Below, one piece after another: positions 30,294 to 40,584 of a stretch of DNA of 64,000 bases. The notes beneath the pieces were generated by a model. It made no database searches, was not told where the DNA came from, and was given only the letters and a program-made list of their open reading frames with translations. The stretch covers positions 124,001-188,000 of the forward strand of contig NZ_BMHY01000006.1 in the NCBI RefSeq assembly GCF_014641555.1, read 5' to 3'. The position numbers were made by a program, and so were the translations under genes. This DNA is from Paenibacillus radicis (ex Gao et al. 2016). GTDB lineage: Bacteria > Bacillota > Bacilli > Paenibacillales > Paenibacillaceae. Every line of letters starts with the position of its first letter. Within the stretch, counting starts at the first letter, position 1.

Positions 30294-31421
30294 TTACAGC
30301 TTCACGGCTGTTGACCGCGACGCCTCCGCCACTTCCTCTGCCGTCACTTCCCGGCCTAGCTCGTCGGATTTATACATGCCCTCGCTAATCAGCATTGTAT
30401 TTAGGGCAATCTGCGCCGTCGGCAGCAGATCCACTCTGCCCTGAAGCGCAGCTACCCAATGATGCTGCGAGGAATCATAAGCATCTTCATTCTCCCGCAA
30501 TCGGTGCCAGCGAATATCCATCATATCGAGATCAATCGTGCTGTCCATATCGATATCACAGACGGTGCTATGGAAGCTAAACGGCTGAGCCGCGGCACCC
30601 GATCCGTCATTCGGCAGTCGAATGCCTCCCTTAGAGCCCGCAATACTGCTGCCTTCAAAGCCGCCGAGATGAATCGACCACGATTCGATGATATCCAGCG
30701 TCAACCCGTCTCGAAAGCGGACAAGACCAGAGGCCAGCTCCTCAACATCAAAGCCGCTGGTCGCTTGCCGGTCGGCCAGCATATCCATCTCCTGATACAG
30801 CTTGCCAGAGATCCGCTCCACACTAGGATTGCCTAGCAGGTAAAGCAGCTGCGAAATATGATAGACGCCCATATCCAGCAAAGCTCCGCCGGCAGCCGTT
30901 TCTTTTCTCGTAAAATAGGGAGTGCCGTAACCGTCGACGAATGGCCGGTTGCGTCTGCGGAAACCTGTGGAACGCGCATGATACAGCTTGCCCAGCATGC
31001 CTCCGTCAATAAGCTGCTTGGCCGCTTTCGTCTCTTTCCGATACAGCAGCCCCAATTGGATATGCAGCTTTTTCCCGCTCTCTTCCGCCGCGGCGGTCAT
31101 GCTCTGACCGTCAAAGTACGTGCCGGCAATCGGCTTTTCGCAGTAGACATGCTTGCCTGCCCGCAGGGCGTCAATCGTTACCGGCGCATGGAAGTTGTTA
31201 TGGAGGCAGACATCGACGGCGTCCAAATCATCCCGCTCCAACAGCTTCCGATAATCCGAATACACATGCGGAATGCCATATTGCCCGGCTACCCGCTGCG
31301 CTTCCGCTTCATTGACATCGCATACGGCGACAAGCTCCGCCCCTGGAATCGCCTGATACTGCTGCACATGCATTTTGCCTATTTGTCCGACTCCAATGAT
31401 GCCGATCCGTATCCGTTCCAT
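30294..31421 (-). CDS. Gfo/Idh/MocA family NAD(P)-dependent oxidoreductase
   Basis: 375 aa. Rossmann nucleotide site GIIGVGQIGKMH at about 6-17, followed by DVNEAEA; the catalytic lysine lies in YCEKPIAG, the signature of the family. The C-terminal half (about 135-340) is the beta-sheet substrate domain. Such enzymes oxidise sugars or inositols. It sits between the epimerase (start two bases after that gene's stop) and an MFS transporter, suggesting a small polyol catabolic operon. Substrate unknown. Confidence 0.92.
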   Translation of the reverse strand: MERIRIGIIGVGQIGKMHVQQYQAIPGAELVAVCDVNEAEAQRVAGQYGIPHVYSDYRKLLERDDLDAVDVCLHNNFHAPVTIDALRAGKHVYCEKPIAGTYFDGQSMTAAAEESGKKLHIQLGLLYRKETKAAKQLIDGGMLGKLYHARSTGFRRRNRPFVDGYGTPYFTRKETAAGGALLDMGVYHISQLLYLLGNPSVERISGKLYQEMDMLADRQATSGFDVEELASGLVRFRDGLTLDIIESWSIHLGGFEGSSIAGSKGGIRLPNDGSGAAAQPFSFHSTVCDIDMDSTIDLDMMDIRWHRLRENEDAYDSSQHHWVAALQGRVDLLPTAQIALNTMLISEGMYKSDELGREVTAEEVAEASRSTAVKL

Positions 31422-31423
31422 GC

Positions 31424-32245
31424 TTAAGCCTCTCCCCTTTGCAAATCAGCTTCATTCGCCAGATGTTGTTGTACCAGTCCGATCAGCCGCGCTGTCTCGG
31501 CGTATTGATCAGCCGGCGCATTATGCTCGATGCCCCAATATCCGTTGTAGCCCGCGTCTCGCAGCGTACGAATCGTTTGAATAGCGTCAGGAGATGATGC
31601 TGTTTCCGCATCGAAATGCGTATGATACGCCCAAGGCGCGACAAGCTTGTCACCTTCCTCACGATCGGCGCGCCAGCGTCCCAAATGAACGAGGAAACCG
31701 AACGCAGGATGATCTACCGCCTCTGCCAGCCGCTTCAATTCCCTAGGCTGCAGCGATGCGCCCATATGGTTTTCCGGACCGATCCGAAAGCCGTTATCCG
31801 CTCCAAATTCCGAGAACTCCTGATAACGCCGCACCGTAAATTCGAATTGCTCCTCGCTCATCGGCTCGGTATCCGTATAAGAGCCTCCCGTATCAATCCG
31901 TACCGTTTCCGCGCCCAGTATAACCGCCGCCCGCAAATGAACGAGCGCATTTTTGTACAGATGCACTCTCATCTCCGGGTCCGGATCCCATAAATGTGCG
32001 CCATCGATCGCGAAATTAACGACCCGGAGCTCCCGATCATCGAGCGCTTCTTTGATTTTCCGAATATATCCTTCATCCGCCAGCTTCATGACCGGCTTGC
32101 TGCTCCGATCGATGAAAAACCCGTTCCACAAATCAGCAACGTCCAGCCCATAGCGGTATTTAACCGTTTCCAAATAACCGAATACGTCCATCTTTCCTTC
32201 TAAATACGTGTTGTTGAACGAATAGCCTCCAATTGAAATGTTCAT
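31424..32245 (-). CDS. Sugar phosphate isomerase/epimerase family protein
   Basis: 273 aa TIM barrel from the ATG at 32245, chosen because GAGAGG lies eight bases upstream; a GTG three codons earlier is possible. Metal-binding positions appear in VNFAIDGAHLW, TVRIDTGGSY, RIGPENHMG (Glu, His), FLVHLGR and YWGIEHNAPAD (Glu, His). First gene of a three-gene operon with a Gfo/Idh/MocA oxidoreductase and an MFS transporter. Similar enzymes act in inositol or sugar-acid breakdown. It differs clearly from the two other TIM-barrel proteins in this window (21402 and 42490). Confidence 0.88.
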   Translation of the reverse strand: MNISIGGYSFNNTYLEGKMDVFGYLETVKYRYGLDVADLWNGFFIDRSSKPVMKLADEGYIRKIKEALDDRELRVVNFAIDGAHLWDPDPEMRVHLYKNALVHLRAAVILGAETVRIDTGGSYTDTEPMSEEQFEFTVRRYQEFSEFGADNGFRIGPENHMGASLQPRELKRLAEAVDHPAFGFLVHLGRWRADREEGDKLVAPWAYHTHFDAETASSPDAIQTIRTLRDAGYNGYWGIEHNAPADQYAETARLIGLVQQHLANEADLQRGEA

Positions 32246-32285
32246 AAGCAGCACCTCTCCCGGCAGTCATTATGTTCCCAACTCC

Positions 32286-32313
32286 ATTATAGACCTCTGT
32301 CCAAAACGGTCAG
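32286..32313 (-). promoter_or_regulatory. Promoter of the epimerase-dehydrogenase-MFS operon
   Basis: Minus-strand -35 CTGACC (32308-32313), 16-bp spacer, -10 TATAAT (32286-32291). Start predicted near 32279, giving a short leader. Confidence 0.5.
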
Positions 32314-32360
32314 GGGCTCTTTTTTCTTCGAGATGGGGTAAATTTCTATCGTTAGCGGTG

Positions 32361-32387
32361 TTGAAAACGATGCAAATTGGGTATAAT
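32361..32387 (+). promoter_or_regulatory. Candidate cre site overlapping an odhA promoter
   Basis: TTGAAAACGATGCAA (32361-32375) matches the CcpA operator pattern WTGNAANCGNWNNCW at all but one position. The same TTGAAA can act as a -35 for TATAAT at 32382-32387, though the spacer is only 15 bp. In B. subtilis odhAB is carbon-catabolite controlled, so a CcpA site here is plausible. Confidence 0.42.
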
Positions 32388-32467
32388 GGATACGCGAACT
32401 ATGACGAATTGTCGAATGGTAGCGTAATCAATCTATTTTCAATATAATAATGATACATAATCGTTAT

Positions 32468-32496
32468 TTTAGTTATGGTGCATGTTTATACTATAA
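32468..32496 (+). promoter_or_regulatory. Second candidate odhA promoter
   Basis: -35 TTAGTT (32468-32473), 17-bp spacer, perfect -10 TATAAT (32491-32496), about 70 bases before odhA. Confidence 0.45.
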
Positions 32497-32565
32497 TGGT
32501 TTTATATGAATGTTCTAATTCCGTCCCAATGAACTTCAAAATCCGTAAGGCGGAGGTATCTGACA

Positions 32566-35445
32566 ATGTCAGCTGGTAATGATCAGACGCAAAACCCTTG
32601 GGCATCCTATTACGGGCCCAACCTAGGTTATGTGCAAGAACAATATGAATTGTATAAGCAAAATCCCGAATCGGTCGTAGCGGAATACCGCGATCTGTTC
32701 GCGCGCTGGGGCGAGCCGCCTCAATACGCCGGACAACAACGCGCTCCAATTGGAGCGGCTTCCGAAGGCACTTCCCACATTAACGCTAAAGTATTGCAAA
32801 ATCTCGTAGCCGCAGGCAAATTCGTATGGAACATACGTGCCTTCGGCCATTTGGCTGCGGACATTGATCCACTCGATATCAGTCCGAAATCGAATACGAA
32901 GATGCTGGATGCGGCAACTTACGGCTTAACTGCAGCCGACTTGGCAGGATTGCCTGCTGAGCTCGTATGGACTAAAGCCCCTTCCGACGTATCCAACGGT
33001 CTGGAAGCGATAGAGAAGCTTCGCAAAGCCTATACCGGTACTCTCGCTTACGAATTCAGTCATGTTCACAATGAAGAAGAACGCCTTTGGCTGAAACAAA
33101 AAGTTGAGAAAGAAATTCCAGAAATCTCTATGGATGCAGAGGAACGGAAAAAACTGTTGAAAAAGCTTTACGAAGCCGAGCAGTTTGAAGACTTCTTGCA
33201 GCGCACTTTCGTCGGCCAAAAACGTTTCTCCGTCGAAGGCAACGACGTACTGGTCGCTCTCGTGGATGAAATGGTTCATGAGCTTTCCAACGACGGCGTC
33301 AGCCATATCCTGATGGGAATGGCGCATCGCGGCCGTTTGAACATTCTCGCCCATGTCCTTGGCAAGCCTTACAGCAAAATTTTCTCGGAGTTCCACCATT
33401 CGCCTAACAAAAAGCTTATTCCGTCCGAAGGCTCCATCGGTATCAACTACGGCTGGACCGGCGACGTTAAATATCACTTGGGCGCCAACCGCTCGTTCAA
33501 AAACGGCGAAACGGTCGAAACCCGCATTACGCTTGCTAACAACCCGAGCCACTTGGAGTTCGTCAACCCTGTCGTTGAAGGCTTCACACGCGCGGCGCAA
33601 GACGATCGCAGCAAACCGGGCTACCCGCAGCAAAATCTCGAAGCAGCTGCTTCGATTATTATGCACGGCGATGCAGCATTCCCTGGCGAAGGCATTGTAG
33701 CGGAAACGCTGAACATTGCACAGCTGACAGGCTACTCGCATGGCGGTACGCTTCATATTATCGTCAACAACCGAATCGGCTTCACGACGGAAAGCCATGA
33801 CTCCCGCTCGACGCATTACGCGAGCGACGTTGCGAAAGGCTATGAAATTCCAATCGTGCATGTCAATGCCGATGATCCAGAAGCCGTTATTACCGCGGCA
33901 CGGATGGCATCCGAATACCGGACGGTCTTCAAGAAAGACTTCTTGATCGACTTGGTCGGCTACCGCAAATACGGACATAATGAGACGGATGATCCGGAAA
34001 CGACTCAACCGCTTATTTATCGTAAAGTGAAAGCTCACCCTACCGTTAGCCGCATCTATGCTGACAAACTGGTAGCAGCAGGCGTTATTACAGAAGCCGA
34101 AGCAGAAGCTTTGAAGCAAAGCGTTATCGATACGCTGAAAGCCGCTTACGAGGAAGTAAAGGCCCGCGACGGCAAAGAGCCTGTCCACCAAACGCCATCT
34201 TTGCCTCGTGATCAGGAATTCGGCAAGGATGTTCAAGCCGTTTCCGTCGAGACACTGCGTGAAATCAATACCGAGCTGCTCCGCTGGCCGGATAACTTTA
34301 CGGTCTATCCGAAGCTGCAGCGTATCTTGGAACGCCGTGCTACGGCGCTTAACGATGGAGAGAAGCTGGATTGGGGTCATGCGGAGACGCTTGCCTTCGC
34401 CACAATTCTCGCCGACGGCAAACCGATTCGGATCAGCGGCCAAGACGTAGAGCGCGCTACATTTGCTCACCGTAACCTGGTGCTGCATGACGCCGAGACC
34501 GGCAATACGTTCAGCCCGCTGCATCAATTGCCGCAAGCGAAAGCCTCATTCGCCATTCACAACAGCCCGCTGTCTGAGGCTGCTGTACTCGGCTTCGAAT
34601 ATGGCTATAACGTTCACGCACCCGAGACGCTCGTCATCTGGGAAGCGCAATACGGCGACTTTACAAACGTAGCGCAAGTGCTGATCGATCAATTTATATC
34701 TGCCGGCCGCTCCAAGTGGCAGCAGAAGTCCAGCTTGGTTATGCTTCTCCCTCATGGCTATGAAGGCCAAGGACCCGAGCATTCCAGCGCTCGTCTAGAG
34801 CGTTTCCTGCAGCTTTCGGGCGAAGAGAACTGGACGGTAGCCAACTTGTCCAGCGCTGCGCAATACTATCACTTGCTGCGCCGTCAAGCCTCGATTACGG
34901 AGAGCGAAGCTGCTCGTCCGCTTATCGTTATGGCGCCGAAGAGCCTTATCCGCAACCCGCGTGTCGCTTCCAGCGTCACCGAGCTCAGCGAAGGCAGCTT
35001 CAAGCTAGTCGTTGAACAGCCGGGTCTGGGTGCTCGTCCGGATCGTGTTGAGCGTCTGGTGCTTGCAACAGGCAAAATGGCTATCGATATCGAAGAAGCG
35101 ATTGAAAAGGACGAGAGCGGAGACAAGGACTGGCTTCACGTCGTTCGCGTCGAGCAGCTCTATCCGTTCCCGGATAAAGAAATCAAAGCGATTATCGAGC
35201 GCTTGCCGAGCTTGAAGGAAATCGTATGGGTTCAAGAAGAGCCGCACAACATGGGCGCTTGGAGCTATATGGAGCCTCGCGTTCGCAAGATCGCTCCTGC
35301 AGGCGCAAGCGTAAGCTACATTGGACGTCCAGAACGCTCCAGTACGGCAAGCGGCTTCCAGCAGGTACACGCTTTCGAACAACAACATATCCTTTTGCAA
35401 ACGTTGAAATATAATCCATCACTCACAACCAACTCGGGGAGGTAG
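32566..35445 (+). CDS. odhA: 2-oxoglutarate dehydrogenase E1 component
   Basis: 959 aa thiamine-diphosphate enzyme that decarboxylates 2-oxoglutarate in the TCA cycle and passes the succinyl group to OdhB. Family marks include [19 protein letters not shown] at the N-terminus, [18 protein letters not shown] near 248-265, [18 protein letters not shown] near 327-344, and the C-terminal transketolase-like [22 protein letters not shown]. Length matches Bacillus OdhA. The ATG follows GGCGGAGGT. odhB starts five bases after the stop. Upstream are two candidate promoters and a cre-like site. Confidence 0.96.
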   Translation: MSAGNDQTQNPWASYYGPNLGYVQEQYELYKQNPESVVAEYRDLFARWGEPPQYAGQQRAPIGAASEGTSHINAKVLQNLVAAGKFVWNIRAFGHLAADIDPLDISPKSNTKMLDAATYGLTAADLAGLPAELVWTKAPSDVSNGLEAIEKLRKAYTGTLAYEFSHVHNEEERLWLKQKVEKEIPEISMDAEERKKLLKKLYEAEQFEDFLQRTFVGQKRFSVEGNDVLVALVDEMVHELSNDGVSHILMGMAHRGRLNILAHVLGKPYSKIFSEFHHSPNKKLIPSEGSIGINYGWTGDVKYHLGANRSFKNGETVETRITLANNPSHLEFVNPVVEGFTRAAQDDRSKPGYPQQNLEAAASIIMHGDAAFPGEGIVAETLNIAQLTGYSHGGTLHIIVNNRIGFTTESHDSRSTHYASDVAKGYEIPIVHVNADDPEAVITAARMASEYRTVFKKDFLIDLVGYRKYGHNETDDPETTQPLIYRKVKAHPTVSRIYADKLVAAGVITEAEAEALKQSVIDTLKAAYEEVKARDGKEPVHQTPSLPRDQEFGKDVQAVSVETLREINTELLRWPDNFTVYPKLQRILERRATALNDGEKLDWGHAETLAFATILADGKPIRISGQDVERATFAHRNLVLHDAETGNTFSPLHQLPQAKASFAIHNSPLSEAAVLGFEYGYNVHAPETLVIWEAQYGDFTNVAQVLIDQFISAGRSKWQQKSSLVMLLPHGYEGQGPEHSSARLERFLQLSGEENWTVANLSSAAQYYHLLRRQASITESEAARPLIVMAPKSLIRNPRVASSVTELSEGSFKLVVEQPGLGARPDRVERLVLATGKMAIDIEEAIEKDESGDKDWLHVVRVEQLYPFPDKEIKAIIERLPSLKEIVWVQEEPHNMGAWSYMEPRVRKIAPAGASVSYIGRPERSSTASGFQQVHAFEQQHILLQTLKYNPSLTTNSGR

Positions 35446-35450
35446 TCGCA

Positions 35451-36692
35451 TTGCAACAAATTATAGTTCCAGCCATGGGCGAATCCATTACTGAAGGAAC
35501 AATTTCGAAATGGGTCGTTAAAGTAGGAGACGCGGTTAAACAAGGCGACGTGCTTCTAGAACTTGAAACCGATAAAGTCAATATTGAAATTAGCGCAGAG
35601 CAAGACGGCGTACTGCAAGAAATTACACGCAACGAGGGCGACACCGTTCAAATCGGCGAAGTGATCGGCAGCATCGGAGCAGGCAGCGGCGCTGCTCCAG
35701 CTCCAGCTGCTGCACCGGCAGCTGAGCCTGCGAAAGCTCCAGCCCAAGAAGCTGCACCTGTTCAAGCAGCAGCTCCAACAGCTCCGGCTGCTGCAGACAA
35801 AGGCGGTCAAGTGAACGCTTCTCCTGCAGCTAGAAAGCTTGCAAGAGAAAAAGGCATCGACCTTTCTCAAGCACAATCGTCGCTGAGCCGTGTTAGCTCG
35901 GACGATGTTCGCGGTTACGGACAACAGCCGGCAGCTCCTGCAGCTGCTCCGGCTCCAAAAGCAGCAGCTCAACCGGCCTTTACGTCGAACAAGCCTTACG
36001 AGCGTAAGAAAATGTCCCGCCGCCGGGCGACAATCGCCAACCGCCTCGTTGAAGCGCAAAGAACAGCAGCCATGCTGACAACTTTCAACGAAGTCGATAT
36101 GACAGCGATTATGGATGTTCGTAAACGCCGTAAACAAGCTTTCTTCGACAAGCATGACGTAAACCTCGGCTTTATGTCCTTCTTCACGAAGGCTGTCGTT
36201 GGCGCATTGAAGGAATTCCCTCTTCTGAACGCTGAGATCGATGGCGATGACATTATTGCGAAACAGTTCTACGATATCGGTATCGCGGTTTCCGCGAAAG
36301 AAGGCTTGGTCGTTCCAGTCGTTCGCGATGCAGACCGTCTGAGCTTCGCTGAAATCGAGAAGCAAATCGTTGATCTTGCCGGCAAAGCACGCACCAACTC
36401 GCTTGGTCTGGCCGAGCTGCAAGGCGGCACATTCACAATCACGAACGGCGGCACATTTGGTTCCCTGCTGTCGACGCCAATTCTGAATGCTCCACAAGTC
36501 GGTATTCTCGGCATGCACAAAATCCAGCTTCGTCCGATGGCAATCGACGCTGAGCGTTCGGAAAACCGTCCGATGATGTACATTGCCCTTACTTATGATC
36601 ACCGGATCGTAGACGGCTCCGAAGCAGTTCGCTTCCTGGTCAAAGTAAAAGCGATGCTTGAAGATCCAGAAACGCTGTTGCTGGAAGGCTAA
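35451..36692 (+). CDS. odhB: 2-oxoglutarate dehydrogenase E2 component (dihydrolipoyl succinyltransferase)
   Basis: 413 aa, TTG start at 35451 with GGGGAGGT before it. Domains: lipoyl (about 1-77, lipoylated Lys43 in [11 protein letters not shown]), Ala/Pro/Gln-rich linker (78-125), E1/E3-binding domain (about 126-160, [17 protein letters not shown]), second linker, and catalytic domain (about 185-413) with [17 protein letters not shown] containing the active His and Asp. Forms the core of the 2-oxoglutarate dehydrogenase complex. The shared E3 subunit gene is not in the window. Ends at a strong terminator. Confidence 0.96.
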   Translation: MQQIIVPAMGESITEGTISKWVVKVGDAVKQGDVLLELETDKVNIEISAEQDGVLQEITRNEGDTVQIGEVIGSIGAGSGAAPAPAAAPAAEPAKAPAQEAAPVQAAAPTAPAAADKGGQVNASPAARKLAREKGIDLSQAQSSLSRVSSDDVRGYGQQPAAPAAAPAPKAAAQPAFTSNKPYERKKMSRRRATIANRLVEAQRTAAMLTTFNEVDMTAIMDVRKRRKQAFFDKHDVNLGFMSFFTKAVVGALKEFPLLNAEIDGDDIIAKQFYDIGIAVSAKEGLVVPVVRDADRLSFAEIEKQIVDLAGKARTNSLGLAELQGGTFTITNGGTFGSLLSTPILNAPQVGILGMHKIQLRPMAIDAERSENRPMMYIALTYDHRIVDGSEAVRFLVKVKAMLEDPETLLLEG

Positions 36693-36709
36693 TTCCACAA
36701 GCAGAATGA

Positions 36710-36751
36710 ATAAAGAAAAGCCCGACGCGAATGCGCCGGGCTTTTCTTTGT
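36710..36751. terminator. Bidirectional terminator between odhB and spoVR
   Basis: Stem AAAGAAAAGCCCGaCGC / GCGcCGGGCTTTTCTTT around a GAAT loop; serves the convergent odhAB and spoVR transcripts. Confidence 0.92.
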
Positions 36752-36765
36752 TTGCTATTGCTCCG

Positions 36766-38217
36766 TTAGACGAACTTGCGACTCGTCTTTTTCCCGTCAC
36801 AGCTGAACACGATTTTTTTATCCTCCACTACTGTTTCGAGATGAACCGATTTGCCCCAAAGCTGAACGACATAGGGAAGCGTGCGCTCTACATATTTCAG
36901 ATCCAGTTCGGTCCCCTCATAGCTATGCTTCAAATAAAGCTCACCTACCCGGTTGAAATCACCGTCAAATACGACGATATTCGGAAAGCCGCCATTCACT
37001 TTCGAATAGACGAGCTGCTCGCGGATATTTTCCCATGACTTATCGGTTATTTTCCACTCTGGTCCCTTCTTCTCGAAGATGTACAGGTCAAGATCGTCCA
37101 CCAGCTCTTTTGTCAAATAATTGCGAAGGAAGGAGATGTCGGAATCGGCTTCCCGCACCTCGAACATTTTGTTACGTCCTTGCCCGGGAACGCGGCCAAA
37201 GCGCTCTTTTTCAAGAGCAGTCGGCTTATCCCAGCGGCGTTCGATGTCTTCGAATATTTTCAAGCCCAAGTAATAAGGATTTAAACTATGCCGGGATGGC
37301 ACAACGACAGATGAATTCAGCTTGGCAAACTCGATCGTCTCGTCGCTGGTCAGCGGAAGCTCGCGAATAATGCGTTGATGCCAATACGAAGCCCATCCCT
37401 CATTCATAATCTTCGTCTCAATTTGCGGCCAGAAGTAGAGCATTTCATCGCGCAGCATCGACAAAATATCACGCTGCCAGTCTGCCATCTGTGGCGAGTA
37501 TTCCTCGATGAACCAGAGCAGATCCTTCTCCGGCTCCGGAGGAAACCGCTTGGCTGCTGCTGCTGCAGCAACTGCCTCCTCTTCAGCGGCTTCGTTTTCT
37601 TCCTCATCAAGCGACCATAGATCCTCGTAGTCGGATACATTGTTGATTTTCGAGGAACGGTTCTTCTCCTTCGTCAGAAGCTCGATGTAGCGCATTTTGT
37701 CCAGCTGATACGGTTTTATGATCGTAGGGTCTACATGCTCCTGAATCGCAAGCACTGCATCAATAAATTTTTCGACCGCCTCTGAGCCGTGGTCCATCTC
37801 ATATTGATGAATACGATCGGCCGTCGCAGACATGCTTTCCACCATATTGCGGTTCGTCGCTCCGAAACGTGCATTGTTTTTGAAAAAATCGCAGTGGGCA
37901 AGCACATGCGCAACAATCAGCTTGTTCTGGATCAGCGAGTTGCCTTCCAGCAGGAAAGCATAGCAGGGATTCGAATTGATGACCAGCTCATAGATTTTAC
38001 TAAGTCCAAAATCATATTGCATTTTCATTTTATTGAAGGTTTTTCCAAAGCTCCAATGGCTGAATCTCGTCGGCATGCCGTAGGCACCAAACGTATAAAT
38101 GATGTCCGCTGGACAAATCTCGTAACGCATCGGGTAAAAATCAAGGCCGAACCCTTCTGCGATTTCCGTAATTTCATCGATAGACCGCTCCAAAGCGCGG
38201 ATATCGTCCTGGTTCAT
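36766..38217 (-). CDS. spoVR: SpoVR family protein
   Basis: 483 aa. SpoVR affects spore cortex formation in B. subtilis and is the YcgB member of the PrkA-YeaH-YcgB group. Recognisable blocks are [54 protein letters not shown] and [18 protein letters not shown] Glu/Ala-rich, probably flexible stretch lies at about 205-225. Cytosolic, no membrane segment. A SigE-like promoter precedes it. Function at the molecular level is not established. Confidence 0.95.
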   Translation of the reverse strand: MNQDDIRALERSIDEITEIAEGFGLDFYPMRYEICPADIIYTFGAYGMPTRFSHWSFGKTFNKMKMQYDFGLSKIYELVINSNPCYAFLLEGNSLIQNKLIVAHVLAHCDFFKNNARFGATNRNMVESMSATADRIHQYEMDHGSEAVEKFIDAVLAIQEHVDPTIIKPYQLDKMRYIELLTKEKNRSSKINNVSDYEDLWSLDEEENEAAEEEAVAAAAAAKRFPPEPEKDLLWFIEEYSPQMADWQRDILSMLRDEMLYFWPQIETKIMNEGWASYWHQRIIRELPLTSDETIEFAKLNSSVVVPSRHSLNPYYLGLKIFEDIERRWDKPTALEKERFGRVPGQGRNKMFEVREADSDISFLRNYLTKELVDDLDLYIFEKKGPEWKITDKSWENIREQLVYSKVNGGFPNIVVFDGDFNRVGELYLKHSYEGTELDLKYVERTLPYVVQLWGKSVHLETVVEDKKIVFSCDGKKTSRKFV

Positions 38218-38255
38218 CCGCCATCCCCCTGTACATGTTAATACCGTTCATACCA

Positions 38256-38284
38256 TATGTATGCTTGGCTGTCCTGCGGTATGA
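38256..38284 (-). promoter_or_regulatory. SigE-type promoter of spoVR
   Basis: Minus-strand -35 TCATACC (38278-38284, 5 of 7 to kmATATT), 14-bp spacer, -10 CATACATA (38256-38263, one mismatch to CATACAnT), about 40 bases before the start codon. B. subtilis spoVR is a SigE gene. Confidence 0.55.
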
Positions 38285-38438
38285 CGGCTTTGGCAAGGGA
38301 ATGTGGTCTGTGCGATTGAGATCCATTATCTTCTTTATGTTTATAGCAATCTAATCCTGACTGTTGTATTATTAACATAGATTGTACCAGATTGTTTACA
38401 TATTATAGGTTTTAATTCATGATTTTCAGTCGAAAAGG

Positions 38439-39704
38439 ATGTTGTCCGCTATTATACCTATCCTAACTTCTATTATTCATGGTCTAATGTATATTATGAC
38501 GGCGGGATTAATGTTCGTCATTATTACACCAAGATTCTCTTACCCCAACTATCGCCGCAAGCTTCTATTCATTGCTATTCTCGGACTATTGTCTGTTATC
38601 TATTTAGGACTTGAACAAACCGATCCGCTTGTATATGCACTTCACTTAACGCCAATTTCGTTGACGCTGGCCGTTTTGTATGAGGGTCTGCTGCCCGGTA
38701 TCGCCACTTGGGCGGCCTTCTGCATTGGCGGCATTTTTATTATGCACAATGATCCGCTCACGACCTTGATTTCGAGCATTGCACTCTTTGCCGCCGGACT
38801 TCTCTGTCACTATAAGCTTGAAGATGTCTCTCAACTGCGAATGTCTTTAAGATATTTCGCTCTCGTCTGCATTTATCTGACGGCTTACACGACTATCACT
38901 ATTCTGCAGGGCGGCACGTTCGAGCTTCGCACTCTCGCTTTGATTGGCACGGCCAATCTTCTTTCGTCTCTATTCATCAATTACATCTACTTCCACGTCA
39001 AACACCAGGAACGCTTTCAACAGGAACTGATTATGTCTGAAAAATATCAAATGATCGGCCACCTAGCTGCTTCCATCTCACATGAAATTCGCAACCCGCT
39101 TACAACGACAAGAGGTTTTCTTCAATTAATGGGCAAGGAAGGTCTTGATCGCGAAACGCTTAACCGCTACCGTAAACATGCCTTCGAAGGGGTCGATCTC
39201 GCCAGTACGATCATTACTGACTATTTAAACTTTTCCAAGCCAAATGAAGAAAAAAGCCTGCTGTTGGATGTACAGATGGAAATTGACGGCATCATGCCTT
39301 GGCTGCAGCCCTACTCGGCTCTGTCGAACATTGAAATCGAAATTCAGCATTTATCACGGGAGAGACTGCTCATACGCGGTGAATCGAAAAAACTGCAGCA
39401 ATGTCTGCTCAATGTGATGAAAAATGCAATTGAATCCATGCCAGACGGCGGCAAATTGACGGTGCATACACAACTAGTACAAAACTCTATTCAAATTTTG
39501 ATCCATGATACAGGTGCCGGGATGGACAAATCGCAGGTCAAACGGCTTGGCAAGCCTTATTTTACAACGAAAGAAAACGGGACAGGCCTGGGTCTTATGG
39601 TCGTCATGAGTATGATAAAAAAGATGAACGGCAAAATTTTGTTTCGAAGCAAGCCAAATGAAGGAACGATCTGCGAGCTTCATTTTAAACGGGCCGAGTT
39701 GTAA
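38439..39704 (+). CDS. Membrane sensor histidine kinase, sporulation-kinase type (KinB-like)
   Basis: 421 aa. Five to six membrane helices in residues 1-187 (a 5TMR-LYT-like sensor), a dimerisation/phosphoacceptor domain with His215 in SISHEIRNPLTTTRGFLQLM, and an ATPase domain with NVMKNAIESMPDGG, DTGAGMD and GTGLGLMV. The H-box closely resembles sporulation kinases that feed Spo0A. No response regulator is adjacent, which fits an orphan phosphorelay kinase. The ATG has only AAAAGG directly beside it; the next codon TTG is an alternative start. Partner and signal are inferred, not shown. Confidence 0.88.
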   Translation: MLSAIIPILTSIIHGLMYIMTAGLMFVIITPRFSYPNYRRKLLFIAILGLLSVIYLGLEQTDPLVYALHLTPISLTLAVLYEGLLPGIATWAAFCIGGIFIMHNDPLTTLISSIALFAAGLLCHYKLEDVSQLRMSLRYFALVCIYLTAYTTITILQGGTFELRTLALIGTANLLSSLFINYIYFHVKHQERFQQELIMSEKYQMIGHLAASISHEIRNPLTTTRGFLQLMGKEGLDRETLNRYRKHAFEGVDLASTIITDYLNFSKPNEEKSLLLDVQMEIDGIMPWLQPYSALSNIEIEIQHLSRERLLIRGESKKLQQCLLNVMKNAIESMPDGGKLTVHTQLVQNSIQILIHDTGAGMDKSQVKRLGKPYFTTKENGTGLGLMVVMSMIKKMNGKILFRSKPNEGTICELHFKRAEL

Positions 39705-39729
39705 GAAGAAAGAAGTCGTCTACAAATAT

Positions 39730-39778
39730 AACAGCCTTTGAGGCTGCCGGGCAATCGGCGCTTCAAAGGCTGTTTTTA
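39730..39778. terminator. Bidirectional terminator between kinase and GGDEF genes
   Basis: Perfect 12-bp stem AACAGCCTTTGA / TCAAAGGCTGTT followed by TTTAT; the stop codon of the convergent GGDEF gene is inside the stem. Confidence 0.85.
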
Positions 39779-40584
39779 TAATGCTGTTTGGCGGCATACA
39801 TCGCTTGGTCGGCATTAGCAATCAGCTGTCTCAGACTGACGTAGACACCCTGATTGGAGCTCACGCCGATGCTCGCCGTAATGAAGACGGGAACATCATC
39901 TGTAAGAAAAGGATCTTGAAACGATCTTTCGATCTTCTCCTTGACCGTTCGAATGCCGCTCTCCTCTGCCAATTGCGGGAAGCAGATCAGAAACTCATCG
40001 CCTCCGTATCGGATGATGCGATCACTTTTGCGCAGATGGCTTCGCAAGCGATTCGAGATTTGGATCAGCAGCTTATCGCCTGTTTCATGACCAAACTGAT
40101 CATTGATCCATTTAAAATCATTCAAATCGATAAACATAACGCCAGAAGGCGCTTCCCCATTATCGAATAGCTTGTGAAGATAGCGGCGATTGTACAAACC
40201 AGTCAAGCTATCTGTGACAGCCGTGTTCTCGAGATCAATGGCGTAAGCAATGAAAGCCGCCATTGACTGCAGCTGCATCAACTGCTCTTCGGTAGGCTCG
40301 AACGGCTCCGTGTGTACGATATGAATCGTACCGTACGTGTGATTGTCTGCCGTTACAATCGGCACGGATAGACGCGGCTTATCCGCCGTCAATTCCATCG
40401 TTACCGCATCCGGGTCGTCAGGCTGCTCTTGCATAGCCGGCTCAAGGTGATTAAATGCTTTAATAATGCGGTTGTTGGCACCATCGCAAGCGGTAATGAA
40501 AAGCTTGTCCGCCTTTAATTGACGTTTCAAATTATGGATCACGTACGCTAACGCATCCTCTAAACTGCTTGTGGTGGCATTCAT
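39763..40584 (-). CDS. GAF-GGDEF diguanylate cyclase
   Basis: 273 aa, soluble. Residues 1-118 look like a small GAF-type sensor; residues 122-273 are a GGDEF domain with DSLTGLYNRR, FIDLNDFKWIND, and an intact active site GGDEF at 194-198. The inhibitory site RKSD (185-188) lies exactly five residues before it, so product feedback is likely. This protein should make c-di-GMP, in contrast to the degenerate GGDEF/EAL protein at 8523-10430. Single gene, convergent with the kinase. Confidence 0.92.
   Translation of the reverse strand: MNATTSSLEDALAYVIHNLKRQLKADKLFITACDGANNRIIKAFNHLEPAMQEQPDDPDAVTMELTADKPRLSVPIVTADNHTYGTIHIVHTEPFEPTEEQLMQLQSMAAFIAYAIDLENTAVTDSLTGLYNRRYLHKLFDNGEAPSGVMFIDLNDFKWINDQFGHETGDKLLIQISNRLRSHLRKSDRIIRYGGDEFLICFPQLAEESGIRTVKEKIERSFQDPFLTDDVPVFITASIGVSSNQGVYVSLRQLIANADQAMYAAKQHYKNSL

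Noticed and set aside
32926-34536. 536-codon open frame antisense to odhA
   Set aside because: Shadow of odhA; no ribosome site, no domain, sequence rich in unusual Cys/Arg/Phe runs.
35556-36800. 414-codon open frame antisense to odhB
   Set aside because: Shadow of odhB including its Ala/Pro linkers, which read as Cys/Ser/Arg runs on the other strand.
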